NCBI RefSeq assembly: GCF_003590095.1
Contig: NC_039488.1
Span: forward strand, 12,834,001 to 12,898,000
From: Trichoplusia ni
Taxonomy: Eukaryota; Arthropoda; Insecta; Lepidoptera; Noctuidae
Length of the DNA: 64,000 bases
Direction: 5' to 3'
Position numbers and translations under genes: made by a program. How positions within the stretch are numbered: the first letter of the stretch is position 1; the number at the start of each line of letters is the position of its first letter. Under the pieces are notes generated by a model, which ran no database searches, had not been told where the DNA came from, and saw only the letters and a list, made by a program, of their open reading frames with translations. Of the stretch, positions 46,411 through 59,621 are shown piece by piece.

Positions 46411-48611
46411 TTACCGTCAATTCGGATGAGCCTACTTAATGTTATCATAGAATCTCTTTTCTAGATCACCGATACAACCTTTCCTTAGAATATGTTCCAT
46501 TGTCCTGCAAACCACTTAATACATGGAAACAAACCGGCTATTCCCCATTAATACCGCCATTTATATGGCTATAGAGCGGTCGTTTACACAATATGGATAT
46601 TATAAAGTGTAACTCTCACAGCTACATCATGCTAAGGCTAAGAGAACGTGTTAAAACATTCAGTAGAACCATAGGGTACTATGCTTGCTGCGTCTAGTAA
46701 CAATGTATAATATTTATGTACAATACTGGTTTATACACACGGAACGTTGATTAGATAAAAAAGTGAGATGTTAAAGATATAAAGATTGTTATCAGTGATA
46801 TTTTTTGACAAGATGTAATTAAAAGCTAAGTTTGGAACTATAAATAAACAAAAGATCAAAATGTGCTTAATATTAATCCTTATATTTCTAATTAATAATT
46901 ATCAATGTGGTGTGTATGAAAGCATATTTTACCGATTTAAGTATCCGCTTCATGTTCTTATGGAATATTTGATTTTAGCATTTCGAAATTGGAGTCTGAC
47001 CATATTAACGGTAAGGTAAGGCGCCTTTTTAAAGGTCCCGAAAACAATTTAAATATCACATCTACCCTTCTAGCCAAGTTACATTTCAACAGCCAGTAAA
47101 GTTCATGCATAAAAGCTAAGCTTCTATGTATAAAAATGACGGTTAGAAATCACGTGACAAATCAATACCAAATGTCATTTCCATACAATTGTTTCCTTTT
47201 AACGCTAACGATTGTAGAACGCCACCTACGAGTAGCTAGATGTGCTCGTGGTCAAATATATCTTTACAAATAAAAAGCGACTTAAACTCATGGATTTACG
47301 GTTGATTTTAAGTTGAAGAATATAATAAGCACTCAAAGAACTAGAATACGTACTTACTATCTTTATACGTAAGTATGTATGTTCACTTAGAGTACAGAGA
47401 AACAAAGGGAAACTTTAATGGGAAAGAAAACGGGAAACGAAATTAATTAATTAGCAGTCTAGTCGTATTGAAGCTTGCAAATACTGGCATTGAGACGTTC
47501 ACCAACCGAATGTTTAAACTGTTGTACCTTGCTAGCTGTCTATAGGAACTTCGTAATTTCTAACAGTCGATGATAATGATAAAAAAACTTGAAAATTAAG
47601 TACATAAAAATGTTCTACCTTTCAGGTTTGCTCAAACAGCAAACAGTGTGCATATTTGCAACTATAAACTACAATACCACAATACAACTTACTAATTTAC
47701 AAACATATATAATATATTTAAGCTGATCCAAATTAATCGAACGATATTGGACCCTATGCCAAAAGATATAATAAGAAAATGCAACATTTTTGAAAGATAC
47801 TAAAATTTAACAATAAACATAAATAATTCAATTTATTTAATTACAAAGGTCAATGTATCAATACATAATCGATAACATTCTTCCAAAATCGATTAAAAGT
47901 ACAAAATCGAGACATGAAACAACATCTACATTTTAATAGAGATTGGTCTTTGTCGTTAAATAACCGTGTCGTCTACATAATAGGGTATTACGCACACAAT
48001 ACCGATGATAATTCGCGAGCCTTGCTGACGTCACTCATGACGTAGACACAGGCCGTAGATTGTATCGCACTTGCCATCCCTAGAGGCATAGGATACATGC
48101 TCCAATTTCGCACGTGTTAGCTCAGAGAGACTTGGGTAGTAATATCACTTTTAATAGTTCAATGTCTGTTGTTCGAGGATTTTCCTTTAGTTGCGTGGGT
48201 AGTTTAATTTTAGATATCCGTTGAGCACAAAATTACTTATTATTAACCTTTAATGTTTTATGTTTCTGTAAAAGACAATCATGGTGTTCTTATTTTGTTT
48301 TAAAGTTGACGTATTGTGTCTGTCAAAATCGTGATATCAAAGTCTTAAAGATAGTATGTATGGAATATAATATAGGTAACGAATACATCTGCTATTGAAA
48401 ATTAAAGTTGATTAATATTAATTCTTATTTACTACACTCGAAAACATTGACTACATTATGTACATAGACAATTTATATTTAAATTAATTTTTAAATTATT
48501 TATTTACAATTGTAATTGTCTACATGTATTTTAATTATAAAGCTTTACTTTATTCTATCCTGCATTTTCACCTACTTACCCCTTTAAACATAGGTACCTA
48601 ATAAATATAAC
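46411..48611. other. Unassigned sequence
   Basis: No gene is supported. At 48026-48045 a CRE palindrome TGACGTCA is followed five bases later by TGACGT, a paired-site arrangement. Confidence 0.45.
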
Positions 48612-48755
48612 TGGCCAAATAAGAGTGACACGCGACACTAAGGATCTTTCGAATTGGCAATAACACTTCAGGTGACAGACAAACAGACATTCAGACAGAC
48701 AGCGAAGCCATTCTTTACCCTTTGAGTACGGAACCAGAAAAACACCCCTCGGTCA
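48612..48755 (+). repeat. Dispersed repeat fragment, family F
   Basis: GGCCAAATAAGAGTGACACG, CGACACTAAGGATC, then CAGACAAACAGACATTCAGA and CCCTTTGAGTACGGAACC follow the order of the copy at 46083-46410 with an internal deletion. Confidence 0.6.
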
Positions 48756-49074
48756 CCCCGCATCACACTATCTAGCCCGCGTGTATCAGTTATTTCCTTA
48801 CGTACCATCATTTATCAAACGCCTAATGTTCTGATATTTTCGACAGCCCGGAGGAGGGGGATCATCTATTATATTAGACACGTCTAAGTTATGCGTACAG
48901 TCTACCAGTGAGCTGGTGTAACAATTTGCTGGCGTATTAAATGGGTGTTACCCTTATGTTTATAATTAGAGCCATTGCTCTATTATCGTCTTTGCGTACA
49001 TGTTTATTTCGTCTTTTCTTCTTCTTCAGTAGCAGTTAATAGTTGAAGTCGGATTTATTTATTTAATAAAAGAT

Positions 49075-49160
49075 TACTTCCGCGTAGTAGTTGGGATGGC
49101 TCGACTATTTCCGAACCCGAAAGAACTCCGTTTAATTCCGAAACTAGTCATAAGGCAATC
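49075..49160 (+). repeat. Degenerate family C fragment
   Basis: CGCGTAGTAGTTGGGATGGC, TCGACTATTTCCGAACCCG and the downstream TCCGTTTAATTCCGAAACTA resemble the core of the repeat at 11071-11205. Confidence 0.4.
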
Positions 49161-49199
49161 TCTATAAAGGTCGATAATCCCCGGATGAGATTCATAAAA

Positions 49200-49340
49200 T
49201 AAATAAGTAATTTAGAATCCCCCATACAAAACCTATACTGAATAAGTATAATTTCTTGCTGAGACTTACATTTTAGGTCAGAGATAACTCACAGAGGACC
49301 CTTGTCATAGGTTTTATCCTTTGGATACGGAACCATCAGG
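49200..49340 (+). repeat. Degenerate family F fragment
   Basis: CCCATACAAAACC and the ending TTATCCTTTGGATACGGAAC suggest the 3' part of the dispersed repeat described at 46083-46410. Confidence 0.35.
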
Positions 49341-50173
49341 AAATTCAAAAACAAATTTCTTACCTTAGTATCATTAAACACGCTCTAAAGCAAGACTAAA
49401 AACTATTATCTTTCTATAAACTTATCTACAACAAAATCCGTCTGAAATCAAAGCCTCAATCTCTACAAAATCCTCCAACAGTTTAACACCACTATTTACT
49501 AACAGACTTACAAACAAAATAGAGCTCAGTAACTCACTGAAACAAGGTAAACACGAGAGCATTAAATATGACATGACAACAAATGACACAACATATGACA
49601 GTATATGACATGACCGAACTCGCCAACGAGATGAAATTGAAAGCCGTTGAGATTCTGACGTGATCTCCGTTGATGTAGGAATCAAAAGATTCTGTGTAAC
49701 ATTGAACTAGACGATTGAAGTTTTTTAGGTGTAATATTTTATGTGTATGAAATTTCAGCATTAAAATCTTGATGAAAATAATGTGGCCACATTATATACA
49801 TATTAGTAAGGTTTATTAATGACTAAGCTTTAAATTAACACTTAGCATTGTTATTTAGTTTTCCTATAATATCCTAAATATATGTGATTTCAAAATTTTC
49901 AGCGAAACCGAAACTAGAAATAGACTATAAATCAGGTTCAACAATGAAATCGTGTATCACAGGTCTCTGAAACGTTTCGTAATTTAAATAATGAAAATAG
50001 ATTACACAATTATGATAATTTGATAAAAGACTAACAACACAAGATAACAAACACATGTAGTTTGTTTTGAGATTAATTACATGCTGTGTTGTCGTTCAAA
50101 AACGAAATAAAAACCAAGTTTTCCTTAAAAAGCCATGGTATTTCTTTGTATTTTATAGTAACTAACTTGAGAA
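49341..50173. other. Unassigned AT-rich sequence
   Basis: No gene or recognised repeat. Minus-strand frames of 75-87 codons here show no domain. Confidence 0.45.
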
Positions 50174-50270
50174 TTCATTATTAAATGATGCAGCGGTTTA
50201 CTCACACGTATTTATCGGGACTGCCCGACTAGTTTCGGACCCGACCGGAGTCCTTAATCATGACCCCGGA
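50174..50270 (+). repeat. Dispersed repeat, family C
   Basis: TTCATTATTAAATGATGCAG, CGGTTTACTCACACG, TATTTATCGGGACTGCCCGA, CTAGTTTCGGACCCGACCGG and AGTCCTTAATCATGA match the copies at 11071 and 40595. It stops before the palindromic segment. Confidence 0.7.
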
Positions 50271-50591
50271 CGTCGAACTTTCTTTGTATTATTGTTTGCC
50301 CATACACCATATACGTGTCCGTCAATCGCACCCTTTCCATAGATCCCCACCATGGTCAATTGGCTGAGTGTCTGCTAATAATGCATTAGACACACTGCAT
50401 CAGGGAATCACAGAGCTACTCAATAATAAATGAGGTACTTCATGTGTGATAAACTGATGTTTGTAATGTTGAGCTTGGATGTGAATCAATAGCTGTTTTG
50501 AAGTAAGAAGAAGGTAACAATTAAGGTCTAACATCTGTAAACATGATTTGAATAGCGTTTTTTAACGACTCCCGCCTTATTTTTATTAATC

Positions 50592-50690
50592 GCTGTGTAG
50601 TGGGTTTGCACATGCGCAAAGAAACACGGACGCAGAACAAGCATCAAGATCACATAAATGCTTGTCCTTTGGAATAACTGATGATTTGAT
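50592..50690 (-). mobile_element. SINE family A fragment
   Basis: On the minus strand GGACAAGCATTTATGTGATC, then GATGCTTGTTCTGCG and TTTCTTTGCGCATGTG parallel the body of the SINE at 1061-1266. The tRNA-like head is missing. Confidence 0.55.
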
Positions 50691-53600
50691 ATAACGGCAT
50701 CAACGGTAATGGTAATACATGACATTTAAAAACTGAATCCTAAAGAACAAGCTAAGTGATCTTTTTCGCAGATTTATTTTTCTTAAGCTTGATTTTTATG
50801 TAAACAGGCCAGAGCTAGGCTATCTTATAGTGAATAATAACAAAACGGTAACAAATTATATACACTTCTGCCATCACGATCCCACATCAAGGCGTGGTTG
50901 TACCCTTGAAAGAGGTTTGTTTGTTTTTCAAGATAATCGCTTAACCTTTTTGAACCTCCACATATATTAAGAACTTTTAAGAAAGACCACTACAAGTCAA
51001 TTTAAACCTTACGACTTGGTAGTTGAGTTCAATATTCTGTGTTCTGTGTGTCGATTTGTAATGCGATCTGTTCTTACTCAGACGCTTGTATTCACAAGGG
51101 GATGGACAGGAATGAGATGTTGTATGTCTATCTATCAATATATGCATCCAGACAGATCAAGTTTCACATTTTAGGGGAACAATCCCAAATTAGTTTGGGA
51201 GCTCTAAAATAACTGTATAGTCACGTCTGCTCTCATATCTTGAAATTAGTTATTATTTTGGAATAACTTGCAATGAAACGTTAAGGTATTATTGGTATAC
51301 CACTTAAGTATAATATGAATTTAAATATAACAACGTGGGCAAATCCGCAAACTGATAAAATTACAAATTGTTTTTATAAAATGCAAAATCTTTTAAAAAG
51401 CCCTTAAAATATGTCTTCAAATTTTTCTATTAAACAACTCTTTACTGAGAATAATCTAGCGAAAACATGATAAGCCCCAACTTTCATAGAAAATATAAAC
51501 GCCAAACACAATATGGCGTAATAAACACCATAAAATGTCCCATACAAGCTAGCGGGGGACATTCAAGTATGTCTCCATCACAATGTCCAAACCTTTAGGG
51601 CATTACCGCCCTAATGGGTATCATAACGTCCCTTTCGATATACTATAACATCCTTTACATTCCACTAACATTGTAATAAAGTAATATAAGACAAGAATTA
51701 TGACTAAATCTATAAGTTGGTCGGGTTATATCTCCTAGTCGTGGTGGCTTGCGATTGTATGTATGGATTTGTTTACGCGAGGCGCAGGTTCGGAATAGGC
51801 ATGTAAGTTATCAATGCATTTTTCAAGTCATATTTACTTTAGTCTTAGTTATTTTAAGAAATATCACTTGCTTCTGATAAACGGTATAAAAATAATATCG
51901 TGAGAAAATTTGGATCGAAATATTGGAATCTGAAATGGCCATTCCGTTGTGAGCTAGCGTCGTGATCAATGCTTAAATCTTTCCTATAAGGTAGGAGGAA
52001 TATGCCTAACAATATGGACATCTACAGGCAATTATATTATTCTGTAACAAGCTGTCTGAGGCAAGTTAGAAAAGTTTGATTTATTTACTAAAATTGCGCA
52101 GGTTTAAGTTGCTATTCCTGGGGAACTCTTGAAGTATTTTGACTTGCTTTGTACACCTTAGTTAGACACGTAATTGATTTTTTTCCATTATTCTCATGAA
52201 CATTCGTACCAAACGAACTGCAAACTAATATTCTTCCATCCTAAGCCTACCAAAAGAGAAGTCAAATAGCGCACGCGTAAATCCTAATTAAGCCAAAAAC
52301 AATTCCCCATAAACAAAAATAACGAGCCCGAATAGCTTCATAAAACACTGTTAGCATGTACGTGTACAATCGCCACAAAAAACACATTCAGAACATATTT
52401 ACAGTGTGCAAAACGGCCGGCTCCCGTCCTAACCTCAGTAACATACAGTTTCTCTCATTTTAAAAGGGGAAAACTAAAAAAACTCTCAATTACATTAGCG
52501 TGCGCGTTCCCATTACACGAAATAGCTGAATGTACCGAGTGAATAGCGGACCCGGCTTGAGGTTACGCTATGCAAAAGTGATTTTATTTACAAGTTAATT
52601 ATTTTTAAAAGAAAAATGTTCCGTATTCGAAATGCCTGTAGTTTTTCCTACAGCCTAGTTTCGGTGATAAATGGTATAACACCTCATTCGTCATCCGAGT
52701 TCTCAGTCCGAAGGCTTTAAATACGTTTTCGGAGTTTAAAGGCTTTTGCATACATCATGTTTTATTTAACACGGGTAGCGACGGAATAAATGACTCTCCG
52801 GTCGTAAAATCAAGCAGGATATAAATTTATTATAGTGTTTTATGGTAGAAAATCAAATTAAAAGTTGTGGTGGCTCCGAGCTTCATGAAACGGCGTTTCG
52901 GCGTACAAGATTTGTGTTTTAAATATCGTATTATTTGTGGTTACCACAAAACATGACTGCGAACGAGTAGGAAACGTACGATAGACATTATGCGTTGATC
53001 GTATTGGCCAAAAATTATAACTTTTAAGAAAAGTCCTTATTCTTCACTAGAACTGTCTGTGGGTCCTTAGGAACCCACGTAAAAAACAGTCAGCTTTGAA
53101 TGGGCAGCCTTAGCGTTGACCGCCTTTAACATTTTGCTATATACAGGGTGGCATATATTTACGCTGTTAATTGTTTCAAGAGTATATGCAGTATATTCTA
53201 TTTTCTGCTTCAGTAACTCATTGAGTCGTTTGGTATATAGACAGTTCAAGTTTATTGTCGCATAGGAACATGGCCGTTTTAATATAAAGCTTTATTAGAC
53301 TGGTTTAATGTGGTTTTGAGAGGAACTCTTCTTTTAACGTTCGCAGTCTGTGTATGAGCTTATTTTTTAAAAACAAATTTGTGGAGAGTAATAGTATGTA
53401 CTTGCATCATGTTTTAGATTTAAACGCTTAAACTGGAACCAATTTCGATGAAATTAATTATGGAGACAGCTGACAGTTTTGCTACGACATCATTAAAGAA
53501 GGGTTATCTTTTTGCCTCTATAACGGACACCTAACCGTTCGAAGCTAAGAGCTAGTAACTATATAGACTCAAAAATAACAAGTTTTATTCGAAAAAGAAT

Positions 53601-54063
53601 CTCCCACATCAGCACTATATTCGGTTTAACAGCCAAAACTTCTGCCCCTCATAAAACCATACAAAGTAACGTATAAATAAAAGTGATCACTTTAAAACAA
53701 AGTCGAAGTAATCTGAGCAAGTATCAAATAATATTCGTGTTGTAAGCTAAAAGGATCAAAACTTCTCGACGATGAAACTCTTCTAGTTTAGCTTTTACAA
53801 CTCGTGAACGAGTTTATACGAATTTAGAGGAAATATAAAATGTCTACAAAGTATTTATTTATAGTACTGGTATAACTTATGATTTTTAATTAATCTGTTT
53901 TATACTGCAAAACTAAGGGAAGTCTTGTTTTGAACCAACAGCTACGCATGTATTAATATTCCGAAAAAATTGATTATAAACATACCTCTGCTAATTTCAT
54001 TAAACTCTCCTTGCAAAAAAAAAAAACTTTTGAATTACAAATTCAGTGACTTTCAATGAACAG
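50691..54063. other. Unassigned sequence
   Basis: No gene or recognised repeat. Some stretches (52640-52960) are slightly richer in GC but show no coding frame with splice support. Confidence 0.45.
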
Positions 54064-54290
54064 TCAATATAGATACACAAGCGACGGCACATTTCTTAAA
54101 ACAGTCCACAAAACATGCTTGAACAGATCTTCCACCGAAATCCCGCACAAGCTACAAGTATCTTCCTTCTCAAGGGTTCCGTCATACATAAACCATAAAT
54201 TAATACGTCGACGCACACACCACGCTTTAATATTGTAACAATATAATCTGCGAAGGCCTCTAAACTTGGAAAACACGCCCTCCGCTCCAA
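54064..54290 (-). pseudogene. LINE remnant: C-terminal Cys-rich region
   Basis: The minus-strand frame reads NLWFMYDGTLEKEDTCSLCG then ISVEDLFKHVLW. A CxxC followed by ED, then HVLW, resembles the CxxC...HxxxxC knuckle that follows the reverse transcriptase domain in R1/Jockey-type LINEs. The final Cys is replaced and the frame ends soon after, so this is a short decayed fragment. No reverse transcriptase part is found nearby. The identification rests on about 30 residues. Confidence 0.35.
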
Positions 54291-55497
54291 GTTATCTTAT
54301 TTTATGTGAGTTAAGTTACCTTTGAAGCCTCCCCAAGTTATCAGTAAGGAGGCTTTGTGAAGACGTACCTTCATGTTATAGAATCGTGTTAATTTGAGGA
54401 AAACATGAGCTTCCCGTGATTAACGATTTTGCGGAGATATGGGAATTAATTTGCGTTTTACAATGTTTATTTGAAGAGATTTGAGGAACAGAATTGTTTA
54501 ATCGAAAGTGTTTAAATTCACTAAGTTGAACCTGTTTTATAGGTATTTTGAAAAACTTAACAATACATATCTTACTTAACGCATCATAGAGTAATGATGA
54601 TGATGATATAACAATGTAAAACGCCGCAAAAATCACTTAATTAAGTAAAACAACGGCACATATTAATAAGCGTTGAAAGCGCAGAACTGATGGTCGTACA
54701 GCTGTGGACGTAAGATGATCTACTGATGGCATATTTACATTTATAGAGTCAAAACTTAGAGCAGAAAGTTCAGTGAAACATGTTTGTTTAGGTTTATCAA
54801 CGACGGTGTCGCCAGCATTTTAATTGGCTAGATATTCACATTTATAGAGTCAAATTTTAGGGTAGGAAGTTCAATCAGTGAGCTGTCTACAGCAAATTGT
54901 GTGGACTATCATAAACTTGCATTCACCTAAACACCTTCCAAGACAGCGCTACAATAGGCACCTCTAGAACACATAACAATAATTGTCACCAATTAAACAG
55001 TCCGGCGCTACACAGAACTCGGTGCGTCACGTGACTATGCCCTAACGATTACATACCGAGTGTTGATCGTACATTATTGGCCTATTTACACTTCCAATCA
55101 AAGCAAATGCGATTCCGCGTGATTACTGGTTGAAATGCGAAGCGGCCATCACCGAGCCTTAATTGTTGGTACATGGAAGTGTCAAGTGGATTGAGTTGTG
55201 TTGACTTTTGGTGTTTATTGGGGTTGTGTAGATTCTTGGGGTATTTTAGATAAGGATGTTATAGAAGCAGTAGTATTTATGTTAGACGTGAGTGAAATGA
55301 AACAAAATCATTTATTCTGCAAATAGGATAGTCGTCATCACTTTTTAAGCTATCTGGAGTCGTCATTTGCTAGCTGGCTAACCTGAGAAACGTAATGTAT
55401 ATAATGATTGTAATTAAGATATTATTTAAGTTTGCTTATTTGATTATCGAAGCAAAAGAGTTACAAAACGTTCTGGCCTTCTTCTGTTTGTGATTAC
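54291..55497. other. Unassigned sequence
   Basis: No gene is supported. The phrase ATTTATAGAGTCAAA recurs at about 54740 and 54840, a local duplication of roughly 20 bases. Confidence 0.4.
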
Positions 55498-55616
55498 ATC
55501 ATCGTCCTAGCCCTTTCCCCACTATGTTGGTACATGTTCAGTCAGACTGGTTGTCAGACAGCCTAGCTTCTGACCACTCCTAACGTCTGACAAAGATGTA
55601 TACATAACAGGCGTAG
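55498..55616 (-). mobile_element. 5S-SINE fragment, 3' part
   Basis: CATCATCGTCCTAGCCCTTT, CCCCACTATGTTGGTAC, CAGACTGGTTGTCAGAC and TTCTGACCACTCCTAACG match the tail half of the SINE at 20263-20616 with an internal deletion. Confidence 0.65.
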
Positions 55617-56640
55617 TAATAACTGTTGAAGATTTTAATGTTTAATATTCCCTTTCCATATAAAATATGACTTACACGATGTAAACCCCGTTCTAATGCA
55701 GTTTGAAGGTTGGCCAGCATCACCTTGAATATTTATATGACTGAAATTATAACAAGTTGTTCTTTGCTGAAACTTTATCATATAATAAACATACAATCGA
55801 ATTGAAATTAAAAACTACTGAGCCAAATTTAATGATGTTTTTGGAGACCAAATGACAGATTTTTCACGTTAAATCAAAAGAGAATTAACCAAATCAGTTT
55901 AAAGAAAACCAAACTTCGGAAGTGACAAACAAAACAAAATGTAGCTGAATTAATAATCTCCTTCTTTTTGATATCGGTTAAAAAGCACACTTGTACCATT
56001 TCCATCCACTCCGTATAAAAACTAATAAAAACGTAAAAACCAGCATCTCAGTCAAACAAACTCACAACTATTAAATTAAGCACGCAAAATACCTATTTCG
56101 GCGGTCAGGGCTGGGTCAGTAACAACCAACATAAAATGGACCGATTACACTAAAATCATGTTTACACTAAGAGGTCTTGTTACGTTGGTATTAGTATTAA
56201 GCAAAACACATAAATTTAATTTGCAGGAAATTGAACTTTATTCTAATGTGTATAAGGCTGCATTAGTGGTTGTTAGTTATGAAATGGTTTCTGTTATGTG
56301 GGTAATGTTTGTAGTGATCGAAACTTTATTCGTGTAGTTTTTTATTGTGCTCGAAGTTAATGGGATTACACAACAAGTTTTGAAATGAATAATTAAATAA
56401 TTACGGTCAATGTTAAGTAATATCCTATTAAACCTTTTGGTAATAATCTAATAAAGATTATATCTCAACTTGTTTTAATGCTCACCTGTCAAATGAAATT
56501 TTACTTTTTTTCTAATACTCAGTAAAAAAAGTAAACTGGCAGCTTAGCCATTTCTATTTGGTGGCAGTTCATTAATTTTGTTTATCTAAAAATATAAATA
56601 ATCCATCCTCTTTGAAAAAAAAATTGTTTTCTTTTCGATA
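55617..56640. other. Unassigned AT-rich sequence
   Basis: I see no gene or recognised repeat. Confidence 0.5.
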
Positions 56641-56880
56641 AAACCGATGAAGTGCGAGTTGGGTACGTGGCAATAAGGGTTCCTTACAAATAGGACAATG
56701 ACATAGTTATCCATTAAAAAAAGACTACTAACCCAAAATACAGATACATTGTTAGGGAAAATTTAAGTGCCTAGCTATCGCGATCATGAGATACAGCTTA
56801 CTGACGGACAAACGGTAAGACAAATAAGTCTTAGTAATAGGACTACATTATCACCCTTCGGATAGGTACAAAACCATAAC
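56641..56880 (+). repeat. Degenerate dispersed repeat, family F
   Basis: GATGAAGTGCGAGTTGGGTA, GGCAATAAGGGTTCCTTAC, CTGACGGACAAACGG and CCCTTCGGATAGGTAC follow the order of the copy at 46083-46410. Confidence 0.5.
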
Positions 56881-57961
56881 CAACAAATATAAATAAAAAC
56901 ATTCGTATCAAAAGAACAGACTTTGTTTATTTATTTAGTCGCAGTTTGCAATTAATTCCGACTGTAATATGGAAATGGGAAACGCATTCTTTTATTACTT
57001 TTCGCACATAGTATAATGCGCTAGTATATCTATCTAGTATAAAGTTGAAAATATTATTTTTTTCATCATATAGTAAGGTTTTTATCATAGGATACGTGTG
57101 GTAGGAGACTTGCGAGGCTACCACACTATATGTAGATTTGTATAAACGAGGTGTAGGTACAAGTCATTTTCAATTTCTCAAACTTTGTTACAGTCATTCT
57201 TGATAGTCTTGGGGACCTACAAGACAACTATATTAGAACTAAGAGTTTCTGATTCTTTTTTTCTGAGCGATCAGTAGTGATTCAAAAATTACAGTAACGA
57301 AAAAAATGTTTAGATTTTTTGTTGAAAAAAAACTGCGAAATGTACTAAGTTTACAACAAACAATTATCTAAAAATATAAGCATATGATTGTAGCATCCCA
57401 TTCAAATAAACAAAAAGCCGAACCGATTTACCTGAAATCAAGGCTAGTCTATATTTAATCTAGATTCCTGGCTAGGCCCGGGTTCCGAGAAGCCTCACTG
57501 TAGGCTGTCACGCGAATGACCCATCACTGATAACACTTCAATGCTTTTTTATCTGTGGACCTGTATTATCTGTGCACTTAAACTTTTTAAGGCAAAGGTA
57601 TTGCTTTCGAGTGCCTAAGGTCAGACATTTATTGAACGAATAGTTAATTTAATTAATTTGCTGTGCTAGAAATTTTATTCTTTTAAAATAAATAAAGCTT
57701 TTTTAAAACTATATTATACTGCCAACATGATCATAAAAATTGGAGAAGCAATTCAAATATATGACGACCCACCTAATTTATTTATACGAATAAAGTTAAA
57801 TATTTGTAAATAAATTTATTTACTTTATGATCAGATTCTTCTCAAAGATTTTCTTCCTTACCTAGCTGAAGAGTATATCCTACCTTATTCTACAAAGCCT
57901 ACAAATTTCAGTAAAATAATTCACCATATTTGAATTTTCCCGAGCATTAAGTACAATGAAT
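56881..57961. other. Unassigned AT-rich sequence
   Basis: I see no gene or recognised repeat. Confidence 0.5.
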
Positions 57962-58020
57962 TGCTACGATATAGTAATTACAGCTACGGTATTGTTTGCG
58001 TAGCGCTACGCCGTAGCTAC
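57962..58020. repeat. GCTACG/CGTAGC cluster
   Basis: TGCTACGATA, AGCTACGG, GTAGCGCTACG and CCGTAGCTAC lie within 60 bases, with the palindrome GTAGCGCTAC in the middle. Further copies (GGCTACAC, TGCTACGAAT) follow up to about 58105. It is related in word content to 4024-4114 and 26162-26222. Confidence 0.6.
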
Positions 58021-58100
58021 AGGAATGCGTGGAGTGGGTGGGGCGTACTTGTAACTGGTGGTTACGAAGTCGGCTACACATTGCTTAATATGTGCTACGA

Positions 58101-59210
58101 ATATCCATTGATAGTGACATATAGGCGAATGAAAATTTGATAAAATGATAAAAAAAATATTTCCTAGAAACTATACAATAATTTGTGACTCTACATTAAT
58201 TATTTTTTTTGAATTGTACTTATTTCTATTTTATTCCATTGCCTGTCGTAGAGGCGATAAAATGTGAAGTTTATGAAACGTTCAAATAAAAAATCTAACA
58301 GAACATATTTCATCACACGTGTATTCATAAACAAAGCAGTAAATTCCAAAATTGACATCAAATAATTAATCTCAACAACCTAATATTAAAATAGACAAGA
58401 TTAACACACACTTCAATAGCATGCGTACTAATAAAGGAGTTTCTTTTATCTCGCCGTGTTTAGAAGATAAAAGATATTACTAACAGAGTCTTGTGTAGCT
58501 AGCACTGATTACAGACAGTATAAATGTTTACAAATAGACGACTCTATCTTTATCTGACACGCGTCAGTTTTAGGCATATGTTTCAAGGTAAAACAGCTGT
58601 TATGGAATATTTATAAGAGCGTAAAAGCCGTTTGAGTGCAAGTTGAAATCATAGTTCGAAACCTTCCTTCCAAGGTTCCGGTTTACCCTTTGGGTAAAGA
58701 ATGCTAAAAAGTAAGCAGAATTGTTGATAGGCGTAGTAATTAGACAGTTTATTTAGTAAGATTTCAATGATTTCATCAATACTAATGATAGTAACTGGAT
58801 AAACACAGTTCCTGATTGAACCCAAGACGGTTAATGCCAGACTAAAGAAAATGATTGTGAGGAAATATGGGAAAGCGGTATTGCAAATCACTCATCTTCT
58901 TTACATGATTTTTTTTTTCGTTTGGGCGCTTTCTGCGGAACTACTTATAGATCAAGGTTTAAGTACGATAATCACTTGACATTCTTAAATAACGAACTAA
59001 AGTCGCCAGAGTTTACAGTCATTAGTCAGATTTTTCACTTAACCTCAAACTCCTTTATACTTCTGCACCTAGTTTCTCCCACCAATATTTTTCTATTCGT
59101 TTCGTTTAGACCAACAATCAATCTACAGATCCATATCCTCTATCAATGTTCCAATTATAAGTGACTTCCAGTGACTATGAGCCAAGAAATTGATGACCAG
59201 TGCCTTCAGG
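58101..59210. other. Unassigned, with a family F fragment
   Basis: AAGGTTCCGGTTTACCCTTT at 58671-58690 looks like the end of the dispersed family F repeat. No gene is supported. Confidence 0.4.
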
Positions 59211-59275
59211 CAGCATGGGCGTGCAAGCGATGCCACTACGTGTTTTGTAGAGCGCCATCTCACTTTCATAACGGT
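59211..59275 (+). repeat. Dispersed repeat fragment, family E
   Basis: CACTACGTGTTTTGTAGAGC and GCCATCTCACTTTCATAA resemble 38731-38790. Confidence 0.45.
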
Positions 59276-59346
59276 AACAGTATTTTATTAATCCATTCAT
59301 CATCATACATTCCGAATCAGATTAAAAATACTAGTATTATTATTCA

Positions 59347-59621
59347 CTAGCTGTTGCCCGCGACTTCGTCCGCGTGGTTAAAAGATATAAGTTAGGAATT
59401 TTTGAACGGAAGCCCTCGATGATGAATAATTTTCCCTGTTTTTTCCACATTTTCCATTGTATCTTCGCTCCTATTAGTCGTAGCCTGATGGTATATAGCC
59501 TAAAACCTTCCTCAATGATTAATTGATTTTAATTTTAATTTTTCAATTTGAACCAGTAGTTCCTGAGATTAGCGCGTTCGAACAAACAAACAAAATCTTC
59601 AGCTTTATATATTAGTATAGA
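59347..59621 (-). mobile_element. Helitron-like element, family 1, both ends present
   Basis: On the plus strand CTAG at 59347-59350 follows an A, and the far end reads ATTAGTATAGA with GA at 59620-59621 followed by T. These are the reverse complements of the CTAG and TC termini with A/T flanks. The hairpin region CCCGCGACTTCGTCCGCG is present. An AT-rich segment near 59515-59545 replaces part of the usual body. Confidence 0.8.
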
